From assembly GCA_029310945.1 (NCBI GenBank), contig JARJFC010000015.1, forward strand, positions 1-64,000: a stretch of 64,000 nucleotides of DNA, given 5' to 3'. Numbering within the stretch: the stretch's first letter is position 1; each line of letters opens with the position of its first letter. Positions 27,956 to 39,452 of the stretch are shown here, piece after piece. The notes beneath the pieces were generated by a model. It was not told the origin of the DNA. It ran no database searches and saw only the letters and a list, made by a program, of their open reading frames with translations. A program made the translations under genes and the position numbers. This DNA comes from Leptospira sp. 96542. GTDB taxonomy: Bacteria > Spirochaetota > Leptospiria > Leptospirales > Leptospiraceae.

Positions 27956-28698
27956 AGTAATTTTAATTCTTTCGCTGTTTTGATAAAAAGTTCGAAACCT
28001 AGAATGTTTTTATCCTCAGGGATATAGTGTAACTCTTGTTTTAGATAACGATCGGTAATGGCAATCGGCAATCGTTTTTCTTCTTTTATGATTTTGTCAA
28101 TATGAACCTCCCCATACTCCAAAGCTTCGAGGAATATGGAATCTGGCCAAGTTTTCCCTTTTGGAAAGGCCCAAAACGCAAAACAAAAATACAAACCAGT
28201 TTGTTTGTTCCACCAAGATGCAAGATCCACCACTTTGTAATTTGGAAGTGGGGGTTGGAGGAGGGCGTGGTCTCCAAAGAGCAGGTGGGAACCCTCGCCA
28301 TTCTCCATCATACGGGTGATTTCTTTCGCCTCGGTGGGTTCCACTTCCACGAGGAATCCATACTCCCTATAAAACAAACATTGTAATAAAACCACACTCG
28401 ATCTTGAACCGAGATCGGTATAAATTTTTTTTGGGGGGGAGTCCAGACCTTCTCTTTCAAAATACAAAACAGAACGTACCATGTCACGAGCGCAGACGCC
28501 AACCACTTTGGTGTAGTCCAAATTGGATTTGTTCCGCTCACATTCGATCGACGAAACAAGTGCACAATCCAAATTGCCCTTTTTTAGTTCCTCGATGAGA
28601 AAACTAGGATTTTCATAGAGTGGGGTGTACCCTGGATTTTTTTCAAAAAAAAGGGTTAGGGGCCGAGCATTTAGATGTTTTACAATGCCAATCTTCAT
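27952..28698 (-). CDS. mqnA: Chorismate dehydratase MqnA
   Basis: This 248-residue periplasmic-binding-fold protein has the MqnA opening [12 protein letters not shown] and the [10 protein letters not shown] motif. It also has [15 protein letters not shown] and a LLFGDHALL segment. MqnA converts chorismate to 3-[(1-carboxyvinyl)oxy]benzoate, the first step of futalosine-route menaquinone synthesis. No other mqn gene lies in the window, so pathway membership rests on the family. Confidence 0.85.
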   Translation of the reverse strand: MKIGIVKHLNARPLTLFFEKNPGYTPLYENPSFLIEELKKGNLDCALVSSIECERNKSNLDYTKVVGVCARDMVRSVLYFEREGLDSPPKKIYTDLGSRSSVVLLQCLFYREYGFLVEVEPTEAKEITRMMENGEGSHLLFGDHALLQPPLPNYKVVDLASWWNKQTGLYFCFAFWAFPKGKTWPDSIFLEALEYGEVHIDKIIKEEKRLPIAITDRYLKQELHYIPEDKNILGFELFIKTAKELKLL

Positions 28699-28767
28699 TA
28701 TCTTTCGTCAGTATTAAAAACAACTTGTCAGAATGATGGTTGGTTGTCGAATACTTGCGAGGACAAC

Positions 28768-29625
28768 TTGGATTTTAGAGCAACATTAAACACAATTGGC
28801 GAACCTGAATTTGAATTTATAAAAGATCTAATTTATAAACAAGCGGGGATTTTTTTGGCACCCCATAAAAAAATTATGGTTCAATCTAGGCTAAATGCCC
28901 GGTTGCGTTTACTTGGTATCGCCAATTACGAAGACTATGTGAACCGCTTAAAAAAAGATCCAAAATTTGCGAATGAAGAAATGCAAGAACTCATCAATCG
29001 CATAACAACAAATAAAACTGATTTTTTTAGAGAGAACCATCATTTTGAATTTTTGAAAAACGAATACTTCCCAAAATTGGAAGAAGATTCCAAAACGAAC
29101 GGTCAAAAATCGTTACGCATTTGGTGCTCCGCTGCATCCACAGGGGAAGAACCGTATTCGATTGCCATCACAGTGTATGATTATTTCCAAACGAAACCTG
29201 GTTGGAATTGTAAGATCATGGCTTCCGATATTGACACCCAGGTACTAAACACAGCAAAACAGGGAATCTATAAAGAAGATCGTTTGGAACCAGTGAGTGA
29301 ATCTTTAAAGTCCAAACACTTTACGAAACAAATCCAAAAAGACCAAGTTTTCTACGAGGCAAAATCTCATTTGAAGTCACTCATTGAATTCAAACAAATC
29401 AATCTTTTGCACCATCCGTTTCCCATCGGCGAAAAACTAGACTTAATTTTTTGCAGAAATGTTGTGATCTATTTTGATAAAACAACGCAGAAGACATTGT
29501 TCCAAAGGTTTGAAGAATGTTTGAAACCGAAAGGTTTTTTGATTCTGGGTCATTCGGAAACGATGTTTGGAATTTCCGATAGTTTTAAATTTTTAGGTCA
29601 CACCATTTACCAAAAAAAAGTTTAG
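28768..29625 (+). CDS. cheR: Chemotaxis protein methyltransferase CheR
   Basis: From a TTG at 28768 with GAGG five bases before it the protein has 285 residues, the normal CheR length; longer versions would run into mqnA. It has the N-terminal helical CheR_N domain and the SAM-binding motif [27 protein letters not shown] and [12 protein letters not shown] are also family marks. CheR methylates glutamates on chemoreceptors. There are no other che genes nearby. Confidence 0.92.
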   Translation: MDFRATLNTIGEPEFEFIKDLIYKQAGIFLAPHKKIMVQSRLNARLRLLGIANYEDYVNRLKKDPKFANEEMQELINRITTNKTDFFRENHHFEFLKNEYFPKLEEDSKTNGQKSLRIWCSAASTGEEPYSIAITVYDYFQTKPGWNCKIMASDIDTQVLNTAKQGIYKEDRLEPVSESLKSKHFTKQIQKDQVFYEAKSHLKSLIEFKQINLLHHPFPIGEKLDLIFCRNVVIYFDKTTQKTLFQRFEECLKPKGFLILGHSETMFGISDSFKFLGHTIYQKKV

Positions 29626-29627
29626 GC

Positions 29628-30140
29628 TTAAGTTTCTTCATTCCAGAGTTTTTTTAAATCTTCGAGCATTTTATACGGCTCGTAGATCACAATCCTCGTG
29701 TTGGCAATGACATCCAAAAAACCGGCTTCATTCGGAAACCTTGGCACTATATGCTCATGGATATGCGGGATCGAACCACCACTATTTTTACCTAAGTTAT
29801 AACCGATATTAAAGCCTTGTACCCTCCACTGTTTTTCGAGCACCCGCATCGTTTTTTGGGTGAGGGTGTGGATGTCTGCGGCTTCTTCTTTCGTCAATTC
29901 CAAATAATGGATGATATGGCGTTTGGGAAAGATGATGATATGACCTGGGTTGTAAGGAAAAAGATTCACCGAAACGATGGAGAGTTCTGTTTCTGCTATG
30001 GTGAGGTTGGGAACGATCTCCGTTTTGTCACGAACCCCACAGAGGATGCATTCCACATCGGGTCTGTCCCCTTTGGCATAGCCTAATTTTCCAATACTGA
30101 ATAGGTTTTTTCTGTGTGAGTGTTCTTCGAAGGAACTCAT
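29628..30140 (-). CDS. HIT-family nucleotide hydrolase
   Basis: From the ATG at 30140 the protein has 170 residues, with the histidine triad [11 protein letters not shown] and the long spacing typical of the Ap4A-hydrolase/Fhit-like bacterial HIT group. A C-x-x-C (ECILCG) near the start may bind zinc. HIT proteins cleave nucleoside-phosphate linkages such as AMP-NH2 or Ap3A/Ap4A. It is divergent from rsmH across 73 bases. Confidence 0.88.
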   Translation of the reverse strand: MSSFEEHSHRKNLFSIGKLGYAKGDRPDVECILCGVRDKTEIVPNLTIAETELSIVSVNLFPYNPGHIIIFPKRHIIHYLELTKEEAADIHTLTQKTMRVLEKQWRVQGFNIGYNLGKNSGGSIPHIHEHIVPRFPNEAGFLDVIANTRIVIYEPYKMLEDLKKLWNEET

Positions 30141-30213
30141 GGATACTTTCAATCTGAAAGGAGGATTAAAGGATTGCAAGGATTTTGACAGAAATACACT
30201 AAGAAAGTAATCC

Positions 30214-31125
30214 GTGAACGAAAGCCCACACATCCCCGTAATGCCTACGGAAGTCATAAATGCCCTAAAAAAATCCGAAAATCTGAACCCAAAATGGATT
30301 TTGGATGGAACCGCTGGTGAAGGGGGGCATTCCAAACTCATTTTGGAAACCTTTCCCGAAGCCAAACTCATCCTCATTGACAGAGATGAAACCATGCTCG
30401 GGCGAGCAAAAAAACAAATTGGGAATTTGGAACGAGTTTTTCCCTTTCAAATGAATTTTTCTGAAGTGGATTCAGATTTTTTAGCCAGATTGGATTGCCC
30501 AGGGCTTGACGGAGCCCTCGTGGATCTTGGAGTTTCACTCTTTCATTTTTTGCACTCAGGAAGGGGTTTTACGTTCAAAAACGAAGAACCGTTGGATATG
30601 CGCTTGGAGCCAGGGATTGGTCGAAAAACTGCAGCCGATGTTGTGAATTTTAGTTCTGTCCTCCATTTAAAAAAGGTATTTTGGGATTACGGAGAAGAAA
30701 GATGGGCCTTAAAGATTGCAAATAACATCATCCAGGCGAGGCATAAAAAGAAATTCGAAACCAATGTGGACTTGGCTCGTTTGGTAGAAACCTCCATCCC
30801 CCGGAAATTCTGGCCAAAGGAATCACACCCGGCCACTAGGATTTTCCAGGCACTTAGGATTGAAGTGAATGAAGAATTGACCCATGCCGACAAAGGAATC
30901 AGGAATTTGGCGGGTTTACTCACATATGGGGGGGTTCTCACCTGCATTTCTTTCCATTCATTGGAAGATCGTATTGTAAAATGGGCCTTTCGTGAACTAA
31001 AAGAAATGGGAGGTTTTGAGATCCTCACGAAAAAACCAATGCTTCCCACTGAGGAAGAAACACGTTCTAACAGAGCTTCGCGTTCGGCAAAATTACGAGC
31101 TTTGAAACGCTCAAGACCGATATAA
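30214..31125 (+). CDS. rsmH: 16S rRNA m4C1402 methyltransferase RsmH (MraW)
   Basis: This 303-residue protein starts at GTG after AAGAAAG. Motifs: HIPVM at the N-terminus, [14 protein letters not shown] (SAM motif I), [29 protein letters not shown] and [13 protein letters not shown]. It methylates N4 of C1402 in the 30S P site. It opens the division and cell-wall cluster; no mraZ precedes it. Confidence 0.96.
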   Translation: MNESPHIPVMPTEVINALKKSENLNPKWILDGTAGEGGHSKLILETFPEAKLILIDRDETMLGRAKKQIGNLERVFPFQMNFSEVDSDFLARLDCPGLDGALVDLGVSLFHFLHSGRGFTFKNEEPLDMRLEPGIGRKTAADVVNFSSVLHLKKVFWDYGEERWALKIANNIIQARHKKKFETNVDLARLVETSIPRKFWPKESHPATRIFQALRIEVNEELTHADKGIRNLAGLLTYGGVLTCISFHSLEDRIVKWAFRELKEMGGFEILTKKPMLPTEEETRSNRASRSAKLRALKRSRPI

Positions 31126-31130
31126 AAACT

Positions 31131-31478
31131 ATGAAACCAAATTTTGTCAAAACAAACGATTTAACAAAATTTGTTGTGGATTTTTTCTACCCTTTACGAG
31201 TTTTTTTCGCCTTATTACCATTATATGCATTTTTTTTTCTTTATGTTTGGCAGGGTTTAGAAAAAGCAAGGATTCTTCGTTCCATTCACGAAAAAACAAA
31301 CACGGCAGAAGAATTGAAACGAAAGAATGATGAATTAAAAATTGGGATTGTTTCCTATACTTCTGCTGAAAGAATTGAAACATTGTATCGAAGGACATAC
31401 CAGTATTTGCCCATCAGTTTAGGAAATAGAACGGTTACAGTAGAGCTTCCTCCAGAACCAAACCAAAAAAGAGAATGA
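31131..31478 (+). CDS. ftsL: FtsL-like division protein
   Basis: This 115-residue bitopic protein has a short basic N-terminus, one transmembrane helix (~residues 20-40) and a periplasmic helix rich in Glu/Lys consistent with a coiled coil. The position between rsmH and murE is that of ftsL in other bacteria, and the topology fits. Sequence conservation of FtsL is very low, so the call rests on context. Its stop overlaps the murE start (ATGA). FtsL joins FtsB/FtsQ to activate septal wall synthesis. Confidence 0.65.
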   Translation: MKPNFVKTNDLTKFVVDFFYPLRVFFALLPLYAFFFLYVWQGLEKARILRSIHEKTNTAEELKRKNDELKIGIVSYTSAERIETLYRRTYQYLPISLGNRTVTVELPPEPNQKRE

Positions 31479-33010
31479 TATCCTTGAAAATTGCCGACCT
31501 TCTAAAAAAAATTCCTGAACTCAAACTCATCCAAGGTGATCCAGAATCCAATATTAACTATGTCTGGGCAGATAGCAGGAAACTTTCGCTAGGCGATATT
31601 TTTGTTTTACCAGAAGAAACCATAGATAAACAAAATTTTTACTTAAAAATGGCAAAGGAGAAAAAAGTCGATACCGTTCTTATCTCCAAAAAAGATAGTA
31701 AATTAGAATCCATTAAAAACTTTTCCAATGTACTCGAGTCAGAATCTAGTTTGGGAGAAACGCATGGTAGGTTAGCATCAACACTTGCTTACAATCCAAG
31801 TAAAAAATTAAAACTTGTGGGTATCACAGGTACTAATGGAAAAACATCTCTCACTTATATTTTATACCATATAACAAAGAATTTAGGCAAACGAGTTGGT
31901 CTCATCGGTACGGTGCAAATCCTCGTTGGGGATAAACATATTGAAACGGGATACACAACACCAGACGCATCTTCACTCAATTTGATTTTAAAAGAGATGG
32001 TCGAAGCGGAAATCGAATATGTATTTATGGAAGTGAGTTCCCATGGTTTAAAACTGGGAAGGGTGGCTGGGCTTGAACTTACAGGTGCAGGTTTTACGAA
32101 TCTCACACAAGACCACCTTGATTTTCATTTGAGTATGGAAGATTACCTGGAAAGTAAATTTAAAATTTTCACATTACTCGAACAATCATCGGTAAAAAAC
32201 AAATTCGGTTTGGTTGCCGGTGATGTTTCTTATGGGAAAGAAATGATTCAAAAAATCACGGAATCAAATTTAAAAACGCCCATATCGGTTTTAGGAGTTT
32301 CTGGCGAATACCATGTATCCAATTCTAAATTGGGTTTGGATGGCAGCGATTTTCGTTTACACAAAAAAGAGAAAAATCTTCCCTTCATCGAGGTTAGGCG
32401 AATCAAAACAAATTTACTCGGCAATTTTAATGTTTTTAATACAGCCTTCGCCGCTTGTATCGCTTACGAATTGGGTTTTGATTGGGACAAAGTCATTCAT
32501 TCTCTTTCTAATATTCCTACAGTTCCTGGTCGGTTCCAAGTGGTTCCTTTCCCCGATCAGTCTAGGATTGCTGTTGTGGATTATGCCCACACCCCAGATG
32601 CTTTGGATAATATCTTAAAGAGCTGTGTTGAAATTGGGCCAAGAGAACTCATTTGCCTTTTTGGTTGTGGTGGAGATCGAGATAAAACGAAACGTCCGTT
32701 AATGGCAAAAATTGCGGAACAACATTCGGATTTTGTGATCATCACATCTGACAATCCCCGGACGGAAGATCCAAATTCCATTTTGGATGAAATTGAGGCC
32801 GGTTTTTCTCGTGGTTTCAAACGTTATGAAAAGATCGTGGACCGAAGAGAGGCAATTCAGCGGGCAGTTTCACTTTTGGACAAAAATGGGATTTTGGTTG
32901 TGGCAGGCAAGGGTCATGAAACCTACCAAATCATCGGAAAAGAAAAAACACATTTTGTAGATTTTGAAGAAATAGAGAAGGCTTTCCAAAATTTGGAAAA
33001 CAGCCGATAG
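31475..33010 (+). CDS. murE: UDP-MurNAc-tripeptide synthetase MurE
   Basis: This 511-residue Mur ligase has [15 protein letters not shown] (P-loop), EVSSHGL, and the specificity motif [13 protein letters not shown] marks enzymes adding meso-diaminopimelate, so the peptidoglycan is of the meso-DAP type. It adds the third residue of the stem peptide in the cytoplasm. It overlaps ftsL by 4 bases. Confidence 0.96.
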   Translation: MISLKIADLLKKIPELKLIQGDPESNINYVWADSRKLSLGDIFVLPEETIDKQNFYLKMAKEKKVDTVLISKKDSKLESIKNFSNVLESESSLGETHGRLASTLAYNPSKKLKLVGITGTNGKTSLTYILYHITKNLGKRVGLIGTVQILVGDKHIETGYTTPDASSLNLILKEMVEAEIEYVFMEVSSHGLKLGRVAGLELTGAGFTNLTQDHLDFHLSMEDYLESKFKIFTLLEQSSVKNKFGLVAGDVSYGKEMIQKITESNLKTPISVLGVSGEYHVSNSKLGLDGSDFRLHKKEKNLPFIEVRRIKTNLLGNFNVFNTAFAACIAYELGFDWDKVIHSLSNIPTVPGRFQVVPFPDQSRIAVVDYAHTPDALDNILKSCVEIGPRELICLFGCGGDRDKTKRPLMAKIAEQHSDFVIITSDNPRTEDPNSILDEIEAGFSRGFKRYEKIVDRREAIQRAVSLLDKNGILVVAGKGHETYQIIGKEKTHFVDFEEIEKAFQNLENSR

Positions 33011-33020
33011 AGGAAGGGAT

Positions 33021-34133
33021 ATGTTCCAATGGATATTTGAAACGTTTGGAAACGATTACGGATTTTTAAGAGTGTTTGGGTATGTGACCCTTCGTGCCAT
33101 GTTGGCTGGTCTCACATCAATGTTTATCACCTTTCTATTTGGTAAATCGCTGATTTCATTTTTACTTTCTTTAAAATTCAGAGAGTCAGTCCGGAACGAC
33201 GGACCTGAATCCCATGCCTCCAAATCAGGAACACCGACTATGGGTGGTCTCATCATGATTTTGTCCCTTACCATCTCCATTTTACTCTGGGGAAATTTGG
33301 GAAACTGGAATGTGATTTTACTCCTTGTTTCAGCCATTCTTTTTGCTGGTCTTGGATTTGTGGACGATTACATGAAGTCTGTTAAAAAAATAAAAGGTGG
33401 GATGCGGGCACGAACGAAATTCCTTGTGACAATATTTTTTGCCGTAAGTATCACCTATCTTTATTATTATATTACGGGGAAGCCAAACCAGAATCTTGCA
33501 AAAGGTCCAGTGTTTGCCTTGACTGATTTATTTTTACCATTTTTAAAAGGTCCAGTTTTGAACTTAGGAATTTTGGCTGTTCCCTTTGCCATTTTAGTCC
33601 TCATTGGAAGTTCCCATGCCGTCAACCTAACAGATGGTTTGGATGGACTTGCTTCGGGAACGGTTGTCATTGCCACAGCCACTTTTAGTTTAATTGCTTA
33701 TGTATCAGGCACACCTTCCGCTGCCGCTTATTTGCATATACCATACTTACCTGGTTCCCACGAGTATGCGGTTTTTCTGGCTGGGCTTTCTGGAGCACTA
33801 CTTGGTTTTTTATGGTTCAATTGCCATCCTGCCCAAGTGTTTATGGGAGATACTGGTTCTTTGTTTTTGGGATCCACTCTTGGGCTTGTGGCCATTATGT
33901 TAAAAAAGGAATTTTTACTCGTCATCCTCGGTGGAATTTTTGTGGCAGAAGCAGTCAGCGTTATGTTGCAAGTAACATCCTTTAAACTCACGGGAAAACG
34001 AATTTTTAAAATGGCACCACTCCATCATCATTTTGAACTCCTAGGTTGGTCAGAAGAAAAAGTTGTGATACGATTTTGGATCATTGGCATCATCCTTGCC
34101 ATCATCACACTTTCGACTTTAAAAATTCAGTGA
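33021..34133 (+). CDS. mraY: Phospho-MurNAc-pentapeptide transferase MraY
   Basis: This 370-residue, ten-helix membrane enzyme has [39 protein letters not shown] and the APLHHHFE motif that binds Mg and nucleotide. It makes lipid I from undecaprenyl phosphate. The stop shares bases with the ftsW GTG (GTGA). Confidence 0.97.
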   Translation: MFQWIFETFGNDYGFLRVFGYVTLRAMLAGLTSMFITFLFGKSLISFLLSLKFRESVRNDGPESHASKSGTPTMGGLIMILSLTISILLWGNLGNWNVILLLVSAILFAGLGFVDDYMKSVKKIKGGMRARTKFLVTIFFAVSITYLYYYITGKPNQNLAKGPVFALTDLFLPFLKGPVLNLGILAVPFAILVLIGSSHAVNLTDGLDGLASGTVVIATATFSLIAYVSGTPSAAAYLHIPYLPGSHEYAVFLAGLSGALLGFLWFNCHPAQVFMGDTGSLFLGSTLGLVAIMLKKEFLLVILGGIFVAEAVSVMLQVTSFKLTGKRIFKMAPLHHHFELLGWSEEKVVIRFWIIGIILAIITLSTLKIQ

Positions 34134-35281
34134 AAAACACTTTCGTTTTCTTACAGAATGTTTTTAAATTTGGTTCGTCTCGTATCGACGGACCTTTTTT
34201 GTATTTCATATTTTTATTATTTGGACTTGGTATCATCGTCATGTACAGTGCCTCTGTCCATCCCGCCGAACGTGAATTTTCAAACCCATACTACTATTTA
34301 GAAAAACAAGTTTTGTGGGGGAGTGTCTCTGTATTCTTATTTTTGGTATTTTCGAAAATTCCTTATGAGTTTTTGGTTCGGTGGTCTTTTTTACTTTGTC
34401 TTCTCAGTGTGGCTCTCCTCGCGGCTGTTTTTGTTCCTGGGCTTGGTAAGTCAGTGGGTACTAGTTATGGGAGAAGTTTTAATCGCTGGATCCAAATAGG
34501 TGGTTTTCAGATGCAGCCATCTGAATTTTCTAAAATTAGTATATTGTTATTTTTGTCCTATTTTTTTTATAATTTTGATTTTAAAAAGGTAATTTGGGAT
34601 ACAAAAAAAATTGTTTCCATAATATTGATTTTGTTCATTTTATTATTGATTGTTGTTGAGCCTGCTTTCGGAACTACAGTGGAAATCCTTGTAGTCTTAT
34701 TTTTTTTTGTTTTGCTCGCTGGTTTTCCGATCAAACGTTTGGTGTTACTTGGCGTTTCTATCTTACCACTTCTACTCATTCTTGTTACCCAAGTTGGTTA
34801 CAGAAAAAAACGAATCGAAATTTGGCTGAACCCCTACCAGTATCGCTTCGATGAAGGCCACCAGTTAGTTACGAGTTTTCGTGCATTTTTTGACGGAGGT
34901 AGTTTTGGGCGCCCGATCGGAACAGGGTATTCGCACCGTTATTTAGCCTATAGCCACACCGATTTTGTACTTGCAACATTCGTTGAGGATTTTGGCTTTT
35001 TGGGATTTTTTTGTTTTTTTTGCCTTGTGTTGTTTTTTTTATACCGGGTGTATGCGCTTCTAGTTCGAACAAAAGATAAACTCGGATTCTTTTTGGGTTC
35101 AGGAATCCTCATCCTTCTTAGCATCCAAATTTTACTCAATTTATTTGTGGTTACTGGCATTGTTCCAGTCACAGGTATTTCGTTGCCATTTTTAAGTTAC
35201 GGTGGATCTTCACTCCTTACAATTTTTATCTTACTTGGAATCCTTGCCAACATCACAAGAAGGGAAAATTTGGTATTATGA
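34130..35281 (+). CDS. ftsW: Septal peptidoglycan polymerase FtsW
   Basis: From the GTG at 34130 (GTGA overlap with mraY) the protein has 383 residues; upstream in-frame sequence lies inside mraY. It is a SEDS protein with ten hydrophobic helices, a MYSAS start of the first loop, [17 protein letters not shown], and the C-terminal [13 protein letters not shown] motif. FtsW polymerises glycan strands from lipid II with its class B PBP. The partner ftsI is not in this cluster. RodA is excluded mainly by position. Confidence 0.93.
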   Translation: MKNTFVFLQNVFKFGSSRIDGPFLYFIFLLFGLGIIVMYSASVHPAEREFSNPYYYLEKQVLWGSVSVFLFLVFSKIPYEFLVRWSFLLCLLSVALLAAVFVPGLGKSVGTSYGRSFNRWIQIGGFQMQPSEFSKISILLFLSYFFYNFDFKKVIWDTKKIVSIILILFILLLIVVEPAFGTTVEILVVLFFFVLLAGFPIKRLVLLGVSILPLLLILVTQVGYRKKRIEIWLNPYQYRFDEGHQLVTSFRAFFDGGSFGRPIGTGYSHRYLAYSHTDFVLATFVEDFGFLGFFCFFCLVLFFLYRVYALLVRTKDKLGFFLGSGILILLSIQILLNLFVVTGIVPVTGISLPFLSYGGSSLLTIFILLGILANITRRENLVL

Positions 35282-36363
35282 ATGGATCTATTGTTATTTC
35301 CTGCGGTGGAACGGGTGGACATATTTCACCTGGTGTGGCTTTGGCCGAAATTTTAGTTGAAAAACAAAAAGATATAGGTCTCAGTGGGGTGTACATCCAT
35401 TCGCTTAATCGCAATAAGGATAACCCTGATTTACAAACACCACCTTGCGAAGTTTTATGGCACCATATTCCGCAATTAGGTGGTTTTAAGACTCTCATTT
35501 ACCCTTTTTTATTCATTCTACCACTTATTAAAACAAGTTTGCATTTTAGAAAACGGAATGTACAGTATGTGATTGGAATGGGTGGGTATTCAAGTTTACC
35601 TGCTATACTCTATGCCATTTTATTTCGCAAAAAACTCTTCTTATGCGAACAGAATTGTGTTCCTGGAAAAATCACACGGATATTTAGCCGTTTTGCTGAA
35701 AAAATAGCTCTTAGTTTTCCCCTTTGTGATGGATATTCCATTGATGGCAAAGTGATTGGAAATCCCATCAGAAGGAAGGTCGTTCCAAATCAGCTCAATA
35801 TTCGTCAAAATGAAAACTTGCATGAGGGTAGAAAAAACACCATCAACGTGCTTGTGTTAGGTGGCTCGCAGGGAGCACGCCAACTAAACCAAATGATTTT
35901 AGGCGCTATGGAAAATGAAGATGTATCATCTAAATTTAAGTTTAGGCTCCTGACTGGAACTTCACTCTATGACGAAACCAAAAAAAAATCCAAAGGCAAT
36001 GCAGAAATCATTTCGTATGCCAACGATATGAAACCCAATTATGAATGGGCAAACTTAGTAGTGGCAAGGTCAGGTGCTGGTGTCATTGCTGAATGTTTGG
36101 TATTTGGTTTGCCTATGGTACTCATTCCTTATCCGTATGCTGCAGATAACCACCAAAAAGAAAATGCAATCTATATAGAACAAATGGGTGCAGCCAAAAT
36201 CATTCATTCTACAAGTGACGACCCAAGTGCCCTGGTTAAATTCCTCTTGGGATGGAAAGAAGACGCAAATTCGTTAAAAGAAATGGGTCATAGTTCACTT
36301 GCACTTTCCAATGTAAATGCGGCTTTCCAAACCGTTGTCTACTTTTTTGCAACTAAGGATTGA
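35278..36363 (+). CDS. murG: UDP-GlcNAc:lipid I GlcNAc-transferase MurG
   Basis: This 361-residue GT-B enzyme has the first glycine loop SCGGTGGHISPG, then GMGGYSSLPA, CEQNCVPG and LGGSQGARQLN. The donor motif VARSGAGVIAE also appears. It converts lipid I to lipid II on the inner face of the membrane. Its ATG overlaps the ftsW stop (ATGA). Confidence 0.96.
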   Translation: MNGSIVISCGGTGGHISPGVALAEILVEKQKDIGLSGVYIHSLNRNKDNPDLQTPPCEVLWHHIPQLGGFKTLIYPFLFILPLIKTSLHFRKRNVQYVIGMGGYSSLPAILYAILFRKKLFLCEQNCVPGKITRIFSRFAEKIALSFPLCDGYSIDGKVIGNPIRRKVVPNQLNIRQNENLHEGRKNTINVLVLGGSQGARQLNQMILGAMENEDVSSKFKFRLLTGTSLYDETKKKSKGNAEIISYANDMKPNYEWANLVVARSGAGVIAECLVFGLPMVLIPYPYAADNHQKENAIYIEQMGAAKIIHSTSDDPSALVKFLLGWKEDANSLKEMGHSSLALSNVNAAFQTVVYFFATKD

Positions 36364-36372
36364 AATTTTCGC

Positions 36373-37800
36373 ATGACTACTGTTTCGACTACAGTTCTTT
36401 TTTTAGGTATAGGTGGGAGTGGTATGTCAAGCCTTGCCCATATGGCTTTGGATCTTGGTCAAACTGTGATTGGGTATGATAAAGCAGAATCGAAAGTAAC
36501 TGAACTTTTAAAAAAACGGGGAGCTATCATTCATCCGAATTTGGATGCGGTTCCCCTCACTAGTATCGATCTTGTGGTATATAGTTCTGCCATCCACGAT
36601 AAATTTCCTAATCTTTTTGAAACCATCCGAAGTAAGAACATTCCAGTTTTGCATAGATCAACTTATTTACACCAAATTGTTTCTAAAAAAAAATCGATTT
36701 CCATTGCTGGTAGTCATGGCAAAACATCTACCACTACCATGGTGAGCCAAATCCTCATCGAATCGGGGATGGATCCGACTGTAATGATCGGAGGAGATAC
36801 TGAAGTTCTAGGTGGCAAGGGAGGCAAGGGTGGGCTTGGGGATTATGCCGTTTATGAATCCGACGAATCAGATGGAAGTTTTTTAAACCACAAAGCGCAG
36901 ATTCGTATTTTGACAAATATCGATAACGACCACCTTGACCACTACAAAACAAGGGAACGACTAGAAAATGCCTTCTTAAAATATATGGCTTTTGATACAC
37001 AGGGGCATTTGGTTTTGTATTTGGACGATTCGGGTATTACCGATGTATTGAATCACAATATAGGCGATATCGAATATGATGCAAATTTCCACCTATGGGT
37101 TGTTACCGATAAAACTAAATTTAATCACAGCCAAATCTTAAACCAATTAAAAGAAAAATTAAACTCTCATTTGCACTGTATTTTTTATACTTTTGAAAAG
37201 GAAAGTTTAGTTTTAAAATCAGAAGAAGGCAAAGAATTCCTTTTACAATTAACTTTCCCTGGAGTTCATTATTTAACAAACGGATCTTTGGCGGTCGTGG
37301 CTTCCAAGATTGTTGGTGTTGAAGAAAAAAAATCCGTAAACATCCTCAGAGAATACAAAGGTGTAAAACGTAGGCAAGAAAAACTTGGTGAATGGAAAGG
37401 AGTCACTGTCATCGATGATTATGGCCATCACCCGACCGAAATCCAAATGGTGATTCAATCTCTGAAAGAAAAATGGCAAGGGGTAGGCAGACTCATTGTT
37501 CTTTTCCAACCTCACCGTTACACACGCACCCAACTTCTACTAAGTGAACTTGCTCATTCATTGGGCGCGGCAGATTTTGTTTTTCTTTTGCCCATTTATT
37601 CAGCAGGCGAAGAACCAATCCCAGGAATCAGTCACGATTCTTTTTTAACTCATATGGATTCTAAAAATACCAGTTTACTTTCGGGACAAATTTTAGCCGA
37701 TGTTCATTCCATCAAACAAATCTTATCCTCTGGCGATTGTTTTCTTTGCCTCGGTGCGGGCAACGTTCGTTCCTGGGGCGAAACTTTAATCGGAACTTAA
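36373..37800 (+). CDS. murC: UDP-MurNAc-L-alanine ligase MurC
   Basis: This 475-residue Mur ligase has LGIGGSGMSSLAHMA at the N-terminus, AGSHGKTSTTTM (P-loop), ESDESDGSFL and FQPHRYTRT motifs. It attaches L-alanine to UDP-MurNAc. It is the last gene of the cluster; no murB, ddl or ftsQAZ follows, and purK converges with a 3-base gap. Confidence 0.96.
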   Translation: MTTVSTTVLFLGIGGSGMSSLAHMALDLGQTVIGYDKAESKVTELLKKRGAIIHPNLDAVPLTSIDLVVYSSAIHDKFPNLFETIRSKNIPVLHRSTYLHQIVSKKKSISIAGSHGKTSTTTMVSQILIESGMDPTVMIGGDTEVLGGKGGKGGLGDYAVYESDESDGSFLNHKAQIRILTNIDNDHLDHYKTRERLENAFLKYMAFDTQGHLVLYLDDSGITDVLNHNIGDIEYDANFHLWVVTDKTKFNHSQILNQLKEKLNSHLHCIFYTFEKESLVLKSEEGKEFLLQLTFPGVHYLTNGSLAVVASKIVGVEEKKSVNILREYKGVKRRQEKLGEWKGVTVIDDYGHHPTEIQMVIQSLKEKWQGVGRLIVLFQPHRYTRTQLLLSELAHSLGAADFVFLLPIYSAGEEPIPGISHDSFLTHMDSKNTSLLSGQILADVHSIKQILSSGDCFLCLGAGNVRSWGETLIGT

Positions 37801-37803
37801 AGG

Positions 37804-38913
37804 TTAGATTTCGAGTATTTCGGTATCAATCTCCGAAAAATTTCCCTTAAAGTTGATATGTCCCATCTTCCTTGCGGTTTTTGCGGTTTCTTTTCCATAC
37901 AAATGGAGCCTGTACCGGTCGTTTTTAAGGTAATCCTTGAACTTTAGCATCCGTTCCAAAAAATCATGACCTAGAATATTTCGCATAACCGTAGGTTTGG
38001 GGAATAACTTGTTTGGAGCGTTCTCTCCAGTAATGGCCATTAGGTGGAGGTGGAATTGGGAAAAACTCTCACAGTCTTGGCTAAAATGACCTGAATTGTG
38101 GGGCCTTGGTGCAAATTCATTCAAATAAAGAACCTCTCCCTTTACAAAAAACTCAACCCCAAGTGTACCCACATAACGCAAATCTTCTGCTAAATGTTTG
38201 GCCATGTCCCAAGCTTTTTGGTTCACTGCCTCTGGGATCCGAGCCGGAAAAATCGAGGTGTCTAGTATATGATTTTTATGAATGTTTTCTACAGAACCGA
38301 AACTTATGAATTCACCCGTTGTAAACCGAGTCCCAACAACACTGATTTCCAAATCAAACTTCACTACCTCTTCGATTAAATATTCTTCGTTTCCCGTAGG
38401 AAATGCAGAATTCAAAAAAACTTGGAGTTCCCCTTCGGAACTAACTTTTGTTTGACCTTTGCCATCATACCCGAATTTTAAAGTTTTGATGATCCAAGGA
38501 AATCCGAAAGGTATTTGATTTGATTTTGAGTTTTTTGTTAGGTGGTAGAATCCGGCAGTTAAAAATCCTAATTTTTTAAAATGAGATTTTTCTAAAAATC
38601 GATCCTGGGCAATTTTTAGGATAGAAGGTTTTGGGTGGATTTGAATTTTACCTTCCCAGGTTTCCAAAAAATCCAAAGTTTTGGGTGGGATGTTTTCGAA
38701 CTCAAAACTTAAGACGCCAATCGAGCTTAAAAACTTTGTGAGTTGAATTTTATCTTCATATGAACCAACCCATTCGATCGCACCAGCTTTCTGGGCGGGG
38801 GATCCTGCTTCTGGCGAATAACAATGTACAGAGAGTCCTGAAGGCAATGCCTCCTGGCACATCATCTGCCCCAGCTGTCCAGAACCCATCACACCAATTT
38901 GGATTTGTTTCAA
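37804..38913 (-). CDS. purK: N5-carboxyaminoimidazole ribonucleotide synthase
   Basis: This is an ATP-grasp enzyme of 369 residues from a TTG at 38913, with GAAGG before it; longer versions overlap purE. It has the N-terminal IGVMGSGQLGQMM, a GYDGKGQ loop and the end region LYLNEFAPRPHNSGH, all typical of PurK. It carboxylates AIR using ATP and bicarbonate; PurE then moves the carboxylate. It follows purE by 10 bases. Confidence 0.94.
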   Translation of the reverse strand: MKQIQIGVMGSGQLGQMMCQEALPSGLSVHCYSPEAGSPAQKAGAIEWVGSYEDKIQLTKFLSSIGVLSFEFENIPPKTLDFLETWEGKIQIHPKPSILKIAQDRFLEKSHFKKLGFLTAGFYHLTKNSKSNQIPFGFPWIIKTLKFGYDGKGQTKVSSEGELQVFLNSAFPTGNEEYLIEEVVKFDLEISVVGTRFTTGEFISFGSVENIHKNHILDTSIFPARIPEAVNQKAWDMAKHLAEDLRYVGTLGVEFFVKGEVLYLNEFAPRPHNSGHFSQDCESFSQFHLHLMAITGENAPNKLFPKPTVMRNILGHDFLERMLKFKDYLKNDRYRLHLYGKETAKTARKMGHINFKGNFSEIDTEILEI

Positions 38914-38923
38914 TTTTTGGCCT

Positions 38924-39421
38924 TCAAATGAGTTCCGAATTTTTTGCCAGGGCAGTTGCTTTCGCATCCTCCGCAAACAATTCTAATTTTTGGTGCAGTT
39001 CTGGAAATTGTACGCTCAGGATTCGAACAGCAAGGAGAGCTGCATTGGCCGCTCCACTTGTACCTATGGCCAAAGTTCCCACAGGTACTCCTTTTGGCAT
39101 TTGTACAATGGAGAGTAAGCTATCATACCCTGAAAGGGCTTTGGATTGGATGGGTACGCCGAGCACTGGCAATGTCGTGAGGGAAGCTGTCATCCCAGGG
39201 AGGTGGGCAGCTCCACCCGCACCCGCAATGATGACAGAAAAACCATTGGCCTTTGCTGTTTTTGCAAATTCAAACATACGTTCCGGGGAACGGTGAGCGG
39301 ATACAATTTCTTTTACAAATGGCACACCAAATGATTCTAAAATAATACAAGTTTCTTTCATTGTTTCCCAATCGGAATGGGAACCCATAATGACAGCCAC
39401 TTTGCCAAAATTCTGCGACAT
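38924..39421 (-). CDS. purE: N5-CAIR mutase (AIR carboxylase catalytic subunit)
   Basis: From the ATG at 39421 the protein has 165 residues, normal for class I PurE. Motifs are [17 protein letters not shown] and [12 protein letters not shown]. Longer in-frame starts overlap murF. It is part of a murF-purE-purK run. Confidence 0.95.
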   Translation of the reverse strand: MSQNFGKVAVIMGSHSDWETMKETCIILESFGVPFVKEIVSAHRSPERMFEFAKTAKANGFSVIIAGAGGAAHLPGMTASLTTLPVLGVPIQSKALSGYDSLLSIVQMPKGVPVGTLAIGTSGAANAALLAVRILSVQFPELHQKLELFAEDAKATALAKNSELI

Positions 39422-39452
39422 AGGATTCAATTTAGAAATTTGGTTCCTGGTT

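Noticed and set aside
30158..30186. Strong GGAGG followed by TTG on the + strand upstream of rsmH
   Set aside because: The frame it would start ends after four codons; rsmH itself begins at the GTG at 30214.
38914..38976. Longer purK start inside purE
   Set aside because: The added residues have no match to PurK; the TTG at 38913 has a ribosome site and normal length.
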